Shown here piece after piece: positions 46,235-55,003 of a DNA stretch of 64,000 nt. Source of the DNA: an uncultured Pseudohongiella sp. GTDB taxonomy: Bacteria > Pseudomonadota > Gammaproteobacteria > Pseudomonadales > Pseudohongiellaceae. A model generated the notes under the pieces. The model did not search any database and was not told the DNA's origin. It saw only the letters and a list, made by a program, of their open reading frames with translations. The translations under genes and the position numbers were made by a program. The stretch is taken from positions 3,020,438-3,084,437 of the forward strand of contig OX638341.1 in NCBI GenBank assembly GCA_951812965.1, given 5' to 3'. The first letter of the stretch is position 1. Each line of letters starts with the position of its first letter.

Positions 46235-46421
46235 GTAGGGGCGAGGCATGCCTCGCCCGCGAACGGCTCCGAAACCGTGCAACACCCGCGGGCGAGGCAT
46301 GCCTCGCCCCTACAGCGCCTGATTGATGTTGCCATTCATTCATGTCCGAAACCGTGCAACACCCGCGAGCGAGGCATGCCTTGCCCCTACAGCGCCTGAT
46401 TGATGTTGCCATACATTCATG
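46235..46421. repeat. REP cluster with 77-bp tandem duplication
   Basis: REP palindromes lie at 46235-46258, 46290-46313 and 46367-46390. A 77-bp unit, beginning TCCGAAACCGTGCAACACCC and ending TTGCCATTCATTCATG, is present twice head to tail (46268-46344 and 46345-46421) with only a few differences. The cluster occupies the promoter region of the MDR gene. Confidence 0.88.
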
Positions 46422-46454
46422 CTTGAATCCGCACAAATTTGCCGGAGACCTGCC

Positions 46455-47438
46455 ATGCTTGCCGTCCGCTGTCTTTCGCACGGGCCACCCGAAAATCTCA
46501 GTCTGGGCGATATAGACAAGCCTGCGGCACGCGACAATGAGGCTTTGGTCGAAGTATATGCCGCTTCGCTGAATTTTCCCGACGGATTGCAGATTCGCGG
46601 AAAATACCAGTTCCAGCCGGACATGCCATTCATTCCCGGATCCGAAGCCGCGGGCATCGTCCGTGAAACCGGCTCCGGTCTCGATGGCTTTGCGCCCGGC
46701 GACCGGGTCATGGCGACCCCGGGCCTCGGCGCCTTTGCCGAATTAGTCGCGGTTCCCGCGCAAGGCCTGCGCAGGATTCCGGACAATATGGACTTCCCGA
46801 CCGCCGCGGCCTTCCCCATGGTGTATACGACTTCATATTACGCGCTGAAACAGCGCGCGCGGCTTGCAGCCGGCGAAACCCTGCTCGTGCTCGGCGCCGG
46901 CGGCGGCGTGGGCATGGCGGCGGTGGAACTCGGCAAGATCATGGGCGCCAGGGTGATCGCGGCAGCCGGCTCGCAGGAGAAACTCGCCTTCGCGCAAAAG
47001 CTGGGCGCCGATGAACTGGTCGATTACAGCGATGGCGAACTCAAGGAAAAGGTGAAGAATCTGACCGGGGGTGCGGGCGCGGACGTGATTTACGATCCGG
47101 TCGGCGGCGATCTGTTCGACCAGTGCTGCCGCTGTATCAACTGGAACGGCCGACTGCTCGTAATCGGCTTCACCAGCGGCCGGATACCCTCCTACAAGGC
47201 AAATCTCGCCTTGCTCAAGGGATCGTCCATGGTAGGGGTCTTTCTGGGCCGGTTCCGCAAGGAAGAACCCGCCGCCTATGAGCAAAACTTCGGGGAATTG
47301 CTCGAGATGTACGAGCAAGGAAAGATCAAGCCGCTGATCACCCAGAAATACCCGCTTCGGGACTATGTTTCGGCGTTCAACGTGTTTACCGAACGCCGCG
47401 CACTCGGCAAGGTGATTCTCGAAATGAAGAGCGAATAG
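46455..47438 (+). CDS. Zinc-less MDR-family NADPH:quinone oxidoreductase-like protein
   Basis: A 327-residue medium-chain reductase. The N-terminal GroES-like domain (FIPGSEAAGIVRETG, GDRVMA) is followed by the nucleotide-binding LVLGAGGGVGMAAVELGK and IYDPVGGDLFDQ. No zinc-ligand cysteine cluster is present, so it belongs to the quinone oxidoreductase/enoyl reductase branch. The ATG at 46455 with GGAGA upstream was preferred over one 36 bp earlier. The acyl-CoA ligase starts 6 bp downstream, so the two probably form an operon. The substrate is not determined. Confidence 0.88.
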   Translation: MLAVRCLSHGPPENLSLGDIDKPAARDNEALVEVYAASLNFPDGLQIRGKYQFQPDMPFIPGSEAAGIVRETGSGLDGFAPGDRVMATPGLGAFAELVAVPAQGLRRIPDNMDFPTAAAFPMVYTTSYYALKQRARLAAGETLLVLGAGGGVGMAAVELGKIMGARVIAAAGSQEKLAFAQKLGADELVDYSDGELKEKVKNLTGGAGADVIYDPVGGDLFDQCCRCINWNGRLLVIGFTSGRIPSYKANLALLKGSSMVGVFLGRFRKEEPAAYEQNFGELLEMYEQGKIKPLITQKYPLRDYVSAFNVFTERRALGKVILEMKSE

Positions 47439-47444
47439 TCCACC

Positions 47445-49163
47445 ATGTTGACCGACCGGGAAATCGCCGCCGATCTCGAAAATCTGAAAAACATTGCCGC
47501 GGGCATGCTGAAGCCCGAGTCTCCTTTCGCCATCGAAACTTTGGTAATCGATGGCGTCGAACAACGTGTTTTCAGCAAGGCGCCGCGCAATCTCGGTGCA
47601 GTGTACGATCTTGGCCGCGAGGCCGACGACGAGACCTTTCTCGTCTACCTGGACGAACGCTATACCTTCGCCGAGACCCTCGACATGGCGCGCCGGCTGG
47701 CGCGGGCGCTGCACGAAGAATTCCAGGTACGCAAGGGAGAGCGGGTCGCGATCTGCGCCCGCAACTCCCCGGAATGGTGCCTGGCCTACATGGCGACGAC
47801 CATGCTTGGAGCAATCACGGCGCCGCTCAATTCCTGGTCCACGGCGCGGGAGTTGGAGTATCTGATCGCGGACAGCGGCAGCAGGCTGATCTTTGTCGAC
47901 CCGCCCCGGCTGAAACTACTCGGCGAGGCGGCTGAAAATCTCGATATCGTCATGATCAAGCCGGAAGACGGCGCTGACCTTCCTGAGACTTATGAATTGC
48001 TCAGGCGTCACGAACCAGTCAGCGACGAAGAGTTAAGTGACCTTGACGTACAACCCGAAGACTACGCCACACTCATGTACACCTCGGGTTCGACGGGCAA
48101 CCCCAAGGGCGTACTTTCGAGTCATCGCGCGGTGATCAGCGCGCTATACACCTGGTTGTTCGTGCGCGGAGCCATCGATGCCATGTACCCCGAACTGGTG
48201 GAGGAAGATCCGCCCTGGCAACGCGCCATCCTTGCCAATGTGCCCCTGTTCCACGTCACCGGCAGTCACGCCCAGTTCCTGATCAGCTTCCTGGACCCGC
48301 GCAAATTCGTGATGATGTACAAGTGGGATCCGGAAATTGCCCTGCAATTGATAGAACAGGAGCGTATTTCGATCTTTCACGGCGTACCCACCATGACCTG
48401 GGAAGTCATGGTGTCGAAGAACTTCGAACAAACCGACCTGAGCAGTTTGCGCGGCGTGCAAAGCGGCGGCGCCCCGCGGCCGCCGGAGCATCTGGCGATG
48501 ATGCTGGAGAAATTTCCCCCCAAGGCAATTGCCGGTCTCGGCTACGGCCTCACCGAAACCAACGCCATCGGCGCCATCATCAGCTACAAGTTTTATGCTT
48601 CACGACCGGACAGCACCGGCCGCCCGACGCCGCCGGTCACCGACCTGCGCATCGTCGACGAGAAAGGCCGGGAACTCGGCCCGAACGAGGTCGGCGAAAT
48701 CTGCATCAAGGGCCCGTCGGTAATGAAGGGTTACTGGAATCAGCCCGAAGCCACCGCGGAAGTGCTGCAGGGCGGCTGGTTCCGCACCGGCGATATCGGC
48801 AAACTCGATCCCCTGGGATTTCTGATCATTCTGGACCGGGCCAAGGATATCGTCATACGAGGCGGCGAAAACATCGCCTGCATGGAAGTCGAATACGCCA
48901 TCAGCGAACACCCGGCGGTAAACGAAGTTTCGGTCTACGGCATACCGGATGACCGTCTCGGCGAAGTGCCGGCGGCTACCGTCATGCTCAAGCCTGACTG
49001 GCAACTCGATGCGCGGGAATTGGGTGAATTTCTCTCCGAGCGACTGGCCGCGTTCAAGATTCCGCGCAAGGTCCGCTTCCAGCACGAGCAACTGCCGCGC
49101 ACCGGCACCGGCAAGATCGCCAAACGCAAATTGCGCAGGCTCGCAATTTCTTCGCTGAATTAG
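47445..49163 (+). CDS. AMP-forming acyl-CoA ligase
   Basis: A 572-residue ANL-superfamily ligase. The nucleotide-binding loop is MYTSGSTGNPKGV (211-223). The GYGLTETNAIGA motif, the RTGDIGKLDPLGF hinge and the C-terminal catalytic-lysine loop RTGTGKIAKRKLRR complete the set. It differs considerably from the ligase at 1775, so the two likely use different acids. It is cotranscribed with the upstream MDR gene (6-bp gap), a pairing that suggests activation and reduction of a common acyl substrate, but this is inference. Confidence 0.9.
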   Translation: MLTDREIAADLENLKNIAAGMLKPESPFAIETLVIDGVEQRVFSKAPRNLGAVYDLGREADDETFLVYLDERYTFAETLDMARRLARALHEEFQVRKGERVAICARNSPEWCLAYMATTMLGAITAPLNSWSTARELEYLIADSGSRLIFVDPPRLKLLGEAAENLDIVMIKPEDGADLPETYELLRRHEPVSDEELSDLDVQPEDYATLMYTSGSTGNPKGVLSSHRAVISALYTWLFVRGAIDAMYPELVEEDPPWQRAILANVPLFHVTGSHAQFLISFLDPRKFVMMYKWDPEIALQLIEQERISIFHGVPTMTWEVMVSKNFEQTDLSSLRGVQSGGAPRPPEHLAMMLEKFPPKAIAGLGYGLTETNAIGAIISYKFYASRPDSTGRPTPPVTDLRIVDEKGRELGPNEVGEICIKGPSVMKGYWNQPEATAEVLQGGWFRTGDIGKLDPLGFLIILDRAKDIVIRGGENIACMEVEYAISEHPAVNEVSVYGIPDDRLGEVPAATVMLKPDWQLDARELGEFLSERLAAFKIPRKVRFQHEQLPRTGTGKIAKRKLRRLAISSLN

Positions 49164-49233
49164 TTGATTTTTCCGGCAAGGGCACGATATAGGGGAAAAG
49201 GAGGGCAAGTCCTGGAGAATTGGGGGACAGGTC

Positions 49234-49440
49234 ATGCAATCACCGGAATGGGAAGACAGCGACAGTATCGAGATAGCAGAAATCGCGAGACAGCAGCCAA
49301 TTTCGGCCTCGAAGTCTTCGACTCGCGACAAGGTGCGCATACTTGAACTGCGGCGGCGGCTGGAAGAAAGACTGGACAGCAAGCGCATCGAAATGGAGTA
49401 CGGCTCCAGCTATCTGGACGACGACGAGTCGATTCAGTAA
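49234..49440 (+). CDS. PA3496-family small protein
   Basis: A 68-residue charged protein. The central helix VRILELRRRLEERLDSKRIE, with the trailing MEYGSSYLDDDE, matches the PA3496-family pattern (putative envelope-integrity proteins known from pseudomonads). The N-terminal third is acidic and disordered. GGGGGA lies about 6 bases before the ATG. It stands between the acyl-CoA ligase and Anbu genes on the same strand. Its role is not established. Confidence 0.7.
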   Translation: MQSPEWEDSDSIEIAEIARQQPISASKSSTRDKVRILELRRRLEERLDSKRIEMEYGSSYLDDDESIQ

Positions 49441-49592
49441 GTCCGCGCCGAGTCGAAAAACCGCGGGGCGATAATTCCCCGGGTCTTGCCGGGCACTGCT
49501 CCAGGCCCGCCGTTTTCTGATTTTTTGGCTTTCACGCCACCCGCTTCCCAAGTATGATTGTCCGACATGGACAGGCTTGAGGGTTTGCGGTC

Positions 49593-50351
49593 ATGACCTA
49601 TTGTGCAGCCGCCTCGCTGGACTCCGGCATGGCGTTCTGTTCGGATTCACTGACTCACGCGGGCATCGACCAGGTTTCCACCTACAGCAAGATGTTCCGC
49701 CACGGCGTCGATGGCGAGCGCCAGTTCGTGATTCTGTCCGCGGGCAATCTGGCAACGAGCCAGGGTGTCATGGCAAAGCTCAAGGCGGACATCCGCAAGG
49801 ACGCCAAAGTCACGCTCAACAATGTCGGCAGTCTCACCGAAGCGGCTGACTATCTCGGCGACGTCAGCCTGGAACAACAGGAAAGACGCAAGACCGAAGG
49901 CGCCAATTTCGAATCGAGCTTCATTCTAGGCGGGCAGATCAAGGGCAGGAAACACCGGGTCATCCTGGTCTATCCGGAAGGCAATCACATTACCACTTCA
50001 AACGACACGCCGTATTTGCAGATCGGCGAAAGCAAGTACGGCAAACCGATTCTCGATCGTATTCTCAAGCCGGAACTCGATCTCGCCACGGCGGCCCAGT
50101 GCCTGCTGATTTCCATGGATTCGACGATGAAGAGCAATCGGGGCGTCGGGCCACCGATCGAATTGCTGCTTTACCGCAAGGACAGCCTGTCGCTCGACCA
50201 TCACCACCGCTTCGAACCGGAAAGCGACTTTCTGCGGGATCTGCGCCAGGGCTGGGACGGCGCCCTCAAGAACGCGTTCCGGCAAATGCCGCCCCTGAGC
50301 TGGGCCTGGAACTGGGACAAACCAGATCATGGACGAAGTGGAGCTTTCTGA
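49593..50351 (+). CDS. Anbu proteasome-type protease
   Basis: A 252-residue Anbu (ancestral beta-subunit) protein, an Ntn-hydrolase related to HslV and proteasome beta subunits. MTYCAAASLDSGMAFCSDSL matches the family start, with T2 as the nucleophile after Met removal. AGVDHIST-like AGIDQVSTYSKM and the VYPEGNHI and IGESKYGKPILDR strands follow. The last 15 residues (AWNWDKPDHGRSGAF) extend past the usual end. They overlap by 86 bp the 3-prime end of the convergent zinc-peptidase gene. Anbu loci normally carry alpha-E, ATP-grasp and often transglutaminase genes on the same strand; here those neighbours are on the opposite strand and no transglutaminase is present. Confidence 0.9.
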   Translation: MTYCAAASLDSGMAFCSDSLTHAGIDQVSTYSKMFRHGVDGERQFVILSAGNLATSQGVMAKLKADIRKDAKVTLNNVGSLTEAADYLGDVSLEQQERRKTEGANFESSFILGGQIKGRKHRVILVYPEGNHITTSNDTPYLQIGESKYGKPILDRILKPELDLATAAQCLLISMDSTMKSNRGVGPPIELLLYRKDSLSLDHHHRFEPESDFLRDLRQGWDGALKNAFRQMPPLSWAWNWDKPDHGRSGAF

Positions 50352-51300
50352 CTGTCGCTCCTGTCAGCACGAATGGGTAGGCGTCTTCCAGTCCCATGCT
50401 GCGATTCAGCGAATTCAGCAGCATTGTCAGTTCCGACCATTTTTTCAGTAGATCGTCCAGCCTGTCGAATTGATCCGAGCCCTGGGGCAGTCCGTAATAC
50501 CCGGCCGTCTCCAGAGTGTCGTTCATATGCAGGTAGTGCGCCCACATCTCGGCCCAGTCCTCGAGCGGATGCGACTGGGCGTAGGCGCTGATGAAATCCG
50601 GGTCACGAATCTGCGGCCCTGCGTAGTATCGGCTCAGCGCGGCGTCGTAATCCTGCCGTTCATCGCCAAACACCTCCCGGAACTGCTCCAGTCGCTGTTC
50701 GTTTTCGATCAGCAGGCGGAAATAGTAGTGCCCGCTTTCGTGCCGGAAATGTCCCAACAGCGTGCGATAAAACTCGCCGGAATACTGGCGCGCCATTTCT
50801 CTTCGCACATCATCGGCTTCCGCCACATTAATGGTCACTACACCTTCGCTATGGCCGGTATTGACATGCTCCTCGAAAACATTCGGATTCGAGCGCCTGT
50901 CTTCGATAAATCGGAAAGCAAGTCCGCCTTCCGATTCCTCTTTGCCGGTAACAGGCAAGTTCAGTTGCAACAGACCGAAGATCAACCGCCGCTTGGCGTG
51001 TTCAAGCTGCTTCCACCAATGCAGCCGGCTGCCGTCGATCAAACTCGGAATCGTCTGGTTCAGGCGGCAGGAAAGGCAAAATTTCTTGTCCTTTTCGCCC
51101 ACGATCCAGTTACAAACGCCAAAGTCGACGCCATTGCGGCATAACGGCCCAGCCTCGCATTGCGGAACTTCACTACCTGCCGTGGACAAGCGCAGCATTC
51201 TGCGCGAATTCGGGTCATAGCCGATCAGGCTGCCGCATCGCAGGCAGCCGCTGTTCTCGAAAAACAGCGTCTGACCGCAATCGCAGTGAAAATTGATCAT
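50266..51300 (-). CDS. Putative zinc-binding metallopeptidase (DUF2248)
   Basis: A 344-residue protein. An N-terminal zinc ribbon has cysteine pairs in FHCDCGQTLF and GCLRCGSL. The peptidase core carries HESGHYYF, which supplies the HExxH zinc site, and a downstream glutamate in LEDWAEMWAHYL as possible third ligand. These traits fit the DUF2248 family that accompanies Anbu loci. The family usually ends near FVHDL; this reading continues 18 residues further, across the anbu 3-prime end. It is the third gene of the ATP-grasp/alpha-E/peptidase operon, 14 bp after alpha-E. Confidence 0.88.
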   Translation of the reverse strand: MINFHCDCGQTLFFENSGCLRCGSLIGYDPNSRRMLRLSTAGSEVPQCEAGPLCRNGVDFGVCNWIVGEKDKKFCLSCRLNQTIPSLIDGSRLHWWKQLEHAKRRLIFGLLQLNLPVTGKEESEGGLAFRFIEDRRSNPNVFEEHVNTGHSEGVVTINVAEADDVRREMARQYSGEFYRTLLGHFRHESGHYYFRLLIENEQRLEQFREVFGDERQDYDAALSRYYAGPQIRDPDFISAYAQSHPLEDWAEMWAHYLHMNDTLETAGYYGLPQGSDQFDRLDDLLKKWSELTMLLNSLNRSMGLEDAYPFVLTGATVRKLHFVHDLVCPSSRPSSGAAFAGTRS

Positions 51301-51314
51301 GGGCGGCCCCTGTG

Positions 51315-52262
51315 TCAGTTCCCCGGCAAGAACCAGGTTCTCGTCACGGCGTCATGGATCGCGGCGAACTTGATCTGTATTTCGTCGATATATTCCGTCA
51401 GCCCATCCTCGAGCAGATCGGCCACCTGGGACTGCATCACATGACGCTTCGCCTCATCGACCAGATCGTCGACCTCGGCATTGTTCGGCAATTTCGACAG
51501 GATTTTACTGATCGTCGTCAAGTTGTGGATCGCCGCGCGGGGAAATTCCTCGTCCTGAAGCAGAAAGCGCACCACGTCCTCGCCGTTGACGCGGCGGCGC
51601 ACATGCTGGCGATACATCTGGTAGGCGCTTTGCGACCGTAGCACGTTCATCCAGAGAATGCCTTCATAGGGTTCGGGAAATCTGGGCGCGACCGCGCCCT
51701 TGCCGGGATGGGAAAACAACTTGCGGGCGCCGACGTCGACGATGCGGGTCACCATGTCGGCTCGCTCGAGCGCACGGCCCATGCGCACGAAAGTGTAGCT
51801 GGCGTCACGGCTCATGGTTCCCGCCAGCATGCCGAATATCTGCTGGCAGCTTTCGATGATGCGCTCAAGCATCTCGTTGCGCGCGCTGCGAACCACGGCG
51901 CCATCGGCGGCCGACTGGGTGTAGTAATAAAGATTGTTGATACGCTCGAAGGCTTCCGTGGGCATGACTTCCCGTGTCGTGCGCGCGTTCTCCCGCGCCA
52001 TCGACAGCATACTGCAGATCGACGCGTCGCAATCGTCGGAAATCAAAAACTGCGCCAGGTTGATTTCCGTGGCGATGTTATAGCGGGTGGCGAACGATTC
52101 CGTCGTGCCGGTAATGCGCACCAGAGCCCGCCAGCCGAGTTTGGTCCGCCCGGGCAGGTCAAGCAACAGACTGGAGAACACACTGAGCAGGCGCGCGGTA
52201 TTTTCCACCCGCTCCAGATAGCGCGCCTGCCAGTAGATTCGTTCCGCTACTCGGGAAAGCAT
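51315..52262 (-). CDS. Alpha-E domain protein
   Basis: A 315-residue, almost entirely helical protein beginning MLSRVAERIYWQARYLERVE, the alpha-E signature. The central ARENARTTREVMPTEAFERI is typical. Alpha-E proteins always travel with circularly permuted ATP-grasp enzymes and are thought to work with them in peptide or amide ligation, but the reaction is unproven. It lies 2 bp after the ATP-grasp gene and 14 bp before the zinc peptidase gene. Confidence 0.93.
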   Translation of the reverse strand: MLSRVAERIYWQARYLERVENTARLLSVFSSLLLDLPGRTKLGWRALVRITGTTESFATRYNIATEINLAQFLISDDCDASICSMLSMARENARTTREVMPTEAFERINNLYYYTQSAADGAVVRSARNEMLERIIESCQQIFGMLAGTMSRDASYTFVRMGRALERADMVTRIVDVGARKLFSHPGKGAVAPRFPEPYEGILWMNVLRSQSAYQMYRQHVRRRVNGEDVVRFLLQDEEFPRAAIHNLTTISKILSKLPNNAEVDDLVDEAKRHVMQSQVADLLEDGLTEYIDEIQIKFAAIHDAVTRTWFLPGN

Positions 52263-52264
52263 GA

Positions 52265-53704
52265 TCAGCCCATCACCACCCAGGTATCCTTGCTGCCGCC
52301 TCCCTGGGAGGAATTGACGATGTAGCTGCCTTCCACCAGCGCCACCCGGGTCAGGCCACCGGGAGTTACATAGCTGTCGGCGGCCTGCAAGATGAACGGC
52401 CGCAGATCGACGTGCCTCGGCTCGGCCGCGCGATTGCCGAGAATCGGCACCGTGGAAAGCGATATCAGCGGCTGACCGAGATAATTGCGCGGATTGTCCT
52501 TGATACGGCGGGCGAACTCCTCGCGTTCGGACGCGCTGGCCTGGGGGCCCATCAACATGCCATAGCCGCCCGATTCGTTCGCAGGCTTGACGACAAGCTT
52601 GTCGAGATTGGCAAGCACGTGCTGTCTTTCCTTGTCATTGAAACAGCGATAACTCGGCACATTGGGCAGAATCGGATCCTCATCGAGATAATACTTGATG
52701 AAATCCGGCACATAGGTATAGACGACCTTGTCGTCCGCCACGCCCGCCCCCGGCGCGTTGGCCAGCGATACATTGCCCTTGACCCAGGCCTGGAACAGGC
52801 CCGGCACGCCGAGCATCGATTCGGAGTTGAACACCGCAGGGTCGAGGAACATATCGTCGATACGCCGATAGATCACATCCACCTGGGACAGGCCGCCAAT
52901 GTTGCGCATGTAGACGCGGTCGTTCTCTACCACGAGGTCACTGCCTTCGACGAGTTCGGCGCCCATGCGCTGGGCCAGATAGGAATGTTCAAAATAGGCG
53001 GAGTTGTAAATTCCGGGCGTCAGCACCACAACCTCGGGAAAGGCCTGGCGTCGCGGCGAAAGCGAGGCCAGCATGTCGAACAGTTCCTGCGGATACTCGG
53101 TCACCGGCTGAATATCGTAGTTTTCGAACAATTCGGGAAACACGCGCTTGATGACGCGGCGGTTCTCCAGCATGTAGGACACGCCCGACGGCACTCGCAA
53201 GTTGTCTTCGAGCACCATGAACCGGCCTTGTTCGTCGCGAATCAGGTCGGTGCCGCAGATATGCGCCCAGACGTTGTAGCGCGGCTTGATACCGAGGCAC
53301 TGGGGCCGGAAATTGACCGAATCGAGGATCAGTTCCGGGTCGATGATCTTGTCCTTGAATACTTTCTGATCGTTGTAGACGTCGTGAATGAAACAGTTGA
53401 GCGCCCGCACGCGCTGATCGAGGCCGCGCCGGGTGACCTCCCATTCCGGGGCCGGAATAACCCGCGGAATCAGATCGAAGGGCCATTCCCGGTCGATATT
53501 CTCGCCGTCGCTGTAGACCGTAAAGGAAATCCCCATGGTCTTGATTGCGAGTTGAGCGGCAAGTTTCTTTTCGTCGAGATCTTTCCTGTCGAGGGACTCC
53601 AGATAGGCGGCAAGCCGCTGCGCCGTCGGCCGTGGCGCACCCGGCCGTTCGATCATTTCATCGTGAAAATCACCGGGGTTGTATGATTGCCAATCTATCT
53701 GCAA
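52265..53704 (-). CDS. Circularly permuted type 2 ATP-grasp protein
   Basis: A 479-residue protein with the conserved SYNPGDFHDEM start region, GISFTVYSDGENIDREWPFD (phosphate loop) and RVIPAPEWEVTRRGLDQRVR. GGYGMLMGPQASASEREEF lies toward the C-terminus. The start was set at a TTG at 53704 because GAGGGAG lies 6 bases upstream. The longer frame runs into the hairpin element at 53.8 kb. The family is inferred to form peptide or amide bonds with the alpha-E partner, which starts 2 bp downstream. Confidence 0.9.
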   Translation of the reverse strand: MQIDWQSYNPGDFHDEMIERPGAPRPTAQRLAAYLESLDRKDLDEKKLAAQLAIKTMGISFTVYSDGENIDREWPFDLIPRVIPAPEWEVTRRGLDQRVRALNCFIHDVYNDQKVFKDKIIDPELILDSVNFRPQCLGIKPRYNVWAHICGTDLIRDEQGRFMVLEDNLRVPSGVSYMLENRRVIKRVFPELFENYDIQPVTEYPQELFDMLASLSPRRQAFPEVVVLTPGIYNSAYFEHSYLAQRMGAELVEGSDLVVENDRVYMRNIGGLSQVDVIYRRIDDMFLDPAVFNSESMLGVPGLFQAWVKGNVSLANAPGAGVADDKVVYTYVPDFIKYYLDEDPILPNVPSYRCFNDKERQHVLANLDKLVVKPANESGGYGMLMGPQASASEREEFARRIKDNPRNYLGQPLISLSTVPILGNRAAEPRHVDLRPFILQAADSYVTPGGLTRVALVEGSYIVNSSQGGGSKDTWVVMG

Positions 53705-53753
53705 AGGAAGCTCCCTCAATTCGTACCAGCCGAAACGCTGGTGACTTCGATCC

Positions 53754-53864
53754 GTCGCCGTCTGGGGGCCAGTCTGCAGCGGACGCTGTGAATACATCCC
53801 TGTACGCTTCGAGCTCGGCATCCTGCCTCGCACGCCCGCTGCAGACTGGCCCCCAGACGGCGAC
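53754..53864. repeat. Long-hairpin element, complete copy 2 (29-bp arms, 53-nt loop)
   Basis: The arms at 53754-53782 (GTCGCCGTCTGGGGGCC...GCGG) and 53836-53864 are perfect complements over 29 bp. The loop 53783-53835, read on the minus strand, matches that of 38804-38856 at 47 of 53 positions, whereas the arms match at only 17 of 29. TCGATCC abuts the left arm, the mirror of GGATCGA in copy 1. It lies 49 bp before the ATP-grasp start. Confidence 0.92.
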
Positions 53865-53945
53865 TCGCGTTGTGCGGAACCCCTCCACCTCGTAGACTTC
53901 GGGCTCGCTGCACAACTCCCTGGCCGGCAGCGACTTACTCTGACT

Positions 53946-54962
53946 TCACCCCATAGGGTACAAAATTTGCCGGTGGACTTCGTCGCAGGCTTTCTTTACT
54001 TCGTCCGACAGTTCGATGTCGAGCGCGGCGAAGGATTCGTCTAGTTGGTCGGCGGTGCGTGCGCCGATGATCGTGGATGCGACGAAATCGAACTCCATGC
54101 TCCAGCGCGTCGCCAGCGTAACCGGGGACATTCCCGCCTCCCGGGCGATCTCGACGTATTTCGCGGTCGACGCCAGCGTGCCCTCGTTGACGAAGCGACT
54201 TGCCATTGCCTGTTGCCGGGGATTGCTCTTCGTGTAATCGCCGAAGCGGGTGTTCGGCGGCGACTTGCCGTCATTGTACTTGCCGCTGAGGACGCCGCCG
54301 CCGATGGGCGAATAAGGCAGCAGCGAGACCTTCTCGTTGCGGCAGACCTGGGCCAGTTCGTCGAGAAAGCGGCGGTGCAGCAGGGAAAAGTTGTTCTGAA
54401 TCGATTCGAACCGGGCCATGCCTTCGTATTCGGCGATCATGTTGCTCTTGGTCAGGCCGTAGCTGGTTTCATTCGATGTTCCCAGGTAACGCACCTTGCC
54501 CGAATCGACGAGCCGGTCGAGAGCGGCCATGGTCTCTTCCATGGGTACGATCGGGTCGGGCCAGTGCACCTGGTAGAGATCGATGTAATCGACTCCCATG
54601 CGGCGCAAACTGCCTTCGACGGCGCTTTCGATATGATGGCGGTCGACGGCGGTCAGGCCATGGCGGATCGGCGGCACGAACCAGCCGCCGGCGGCGCCGG
54701 CGACCTTGGTGGCGACGATTACGGCGTCCCGCGGCCTGGTTTTCAGCCATTCGCCGAAAATCTCTTCGGTCAGGCCGGCGAGTTCCGCCGTCGGCGGCAC
54801 CGGATAGGCCTCAGCCGTATCGAAAAAGTTGATGCCCCGATCAGCGGACTTGTCGAGTATCCGGAAGGATTCCTTCTTGTCGCTCCAGGTACCGAAACTC
54901 ATTGTGCCCATGCAAATGGGCGTCACCCGCAGGCCGCTCCGGCCGACGTATCTGTATTCCAT
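53946..54962 (-). CDS. Aldo/keto reductase
   Basis: A 338-residue NADPH-dependent reductase of the Tas/YhdN type. The catalytic tetrad is present: D and Y in FFDTAEAY, K in VIVATKVAG and H in LYQVHWPDP. The C-terminal STIIGARTADQLDESF is the cofactor-binding segment. It is 41 bp downstream of the VOC-protein gene on the same strand. The substrate is not known. Confidence 0.92.
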   Translation of the reverse strand: MEYRYVGRSGLRVTPICMGTMSFGTWSDKKESFRILDKSADRGINFFDTAEAYPVPPTAELAGLTEEIFGEWLKTRPRDAVIVATKVAGAAGGWFVPPIRHGLTAVDRHHIESAVEGSLRRMGVDYIDLYQVHWPDPIVPMEETMAALDRLVDSGKVRYLGTSNETSYGLTKSNMIAEYEGMARFESIQNNFSLLHRRFLDELAQVCRNEKVSLLPYSPIGGGVLSGKYNDGKSPPNTRFGDYTKSNPRQQAMASRFVNEGTLASTAKYVEIAREAGMSPVTLATRWSMEFDFVASTIIGARTADQLDESFAALDIELSDEVKKACDEVHRQILYPMG

Positions 54963-55003
54963 GTTGTTTCCCTGTGGTTATCTATTCAAAAATGAATGGC
55001 TGA

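Noticed and set aside
46268-46421. Tandem units as a possible CRISPR array
   Set aside because: Only two units, both nearly identical along their full 77 bp, with no variable spacers and no cas genes.
49461-49482. CGGGG/CCCCG hairpin after the PA3496-family gene as a terminator
   Set aside because: The stem is only five pairs and the T-rich stretch is too far downstream.
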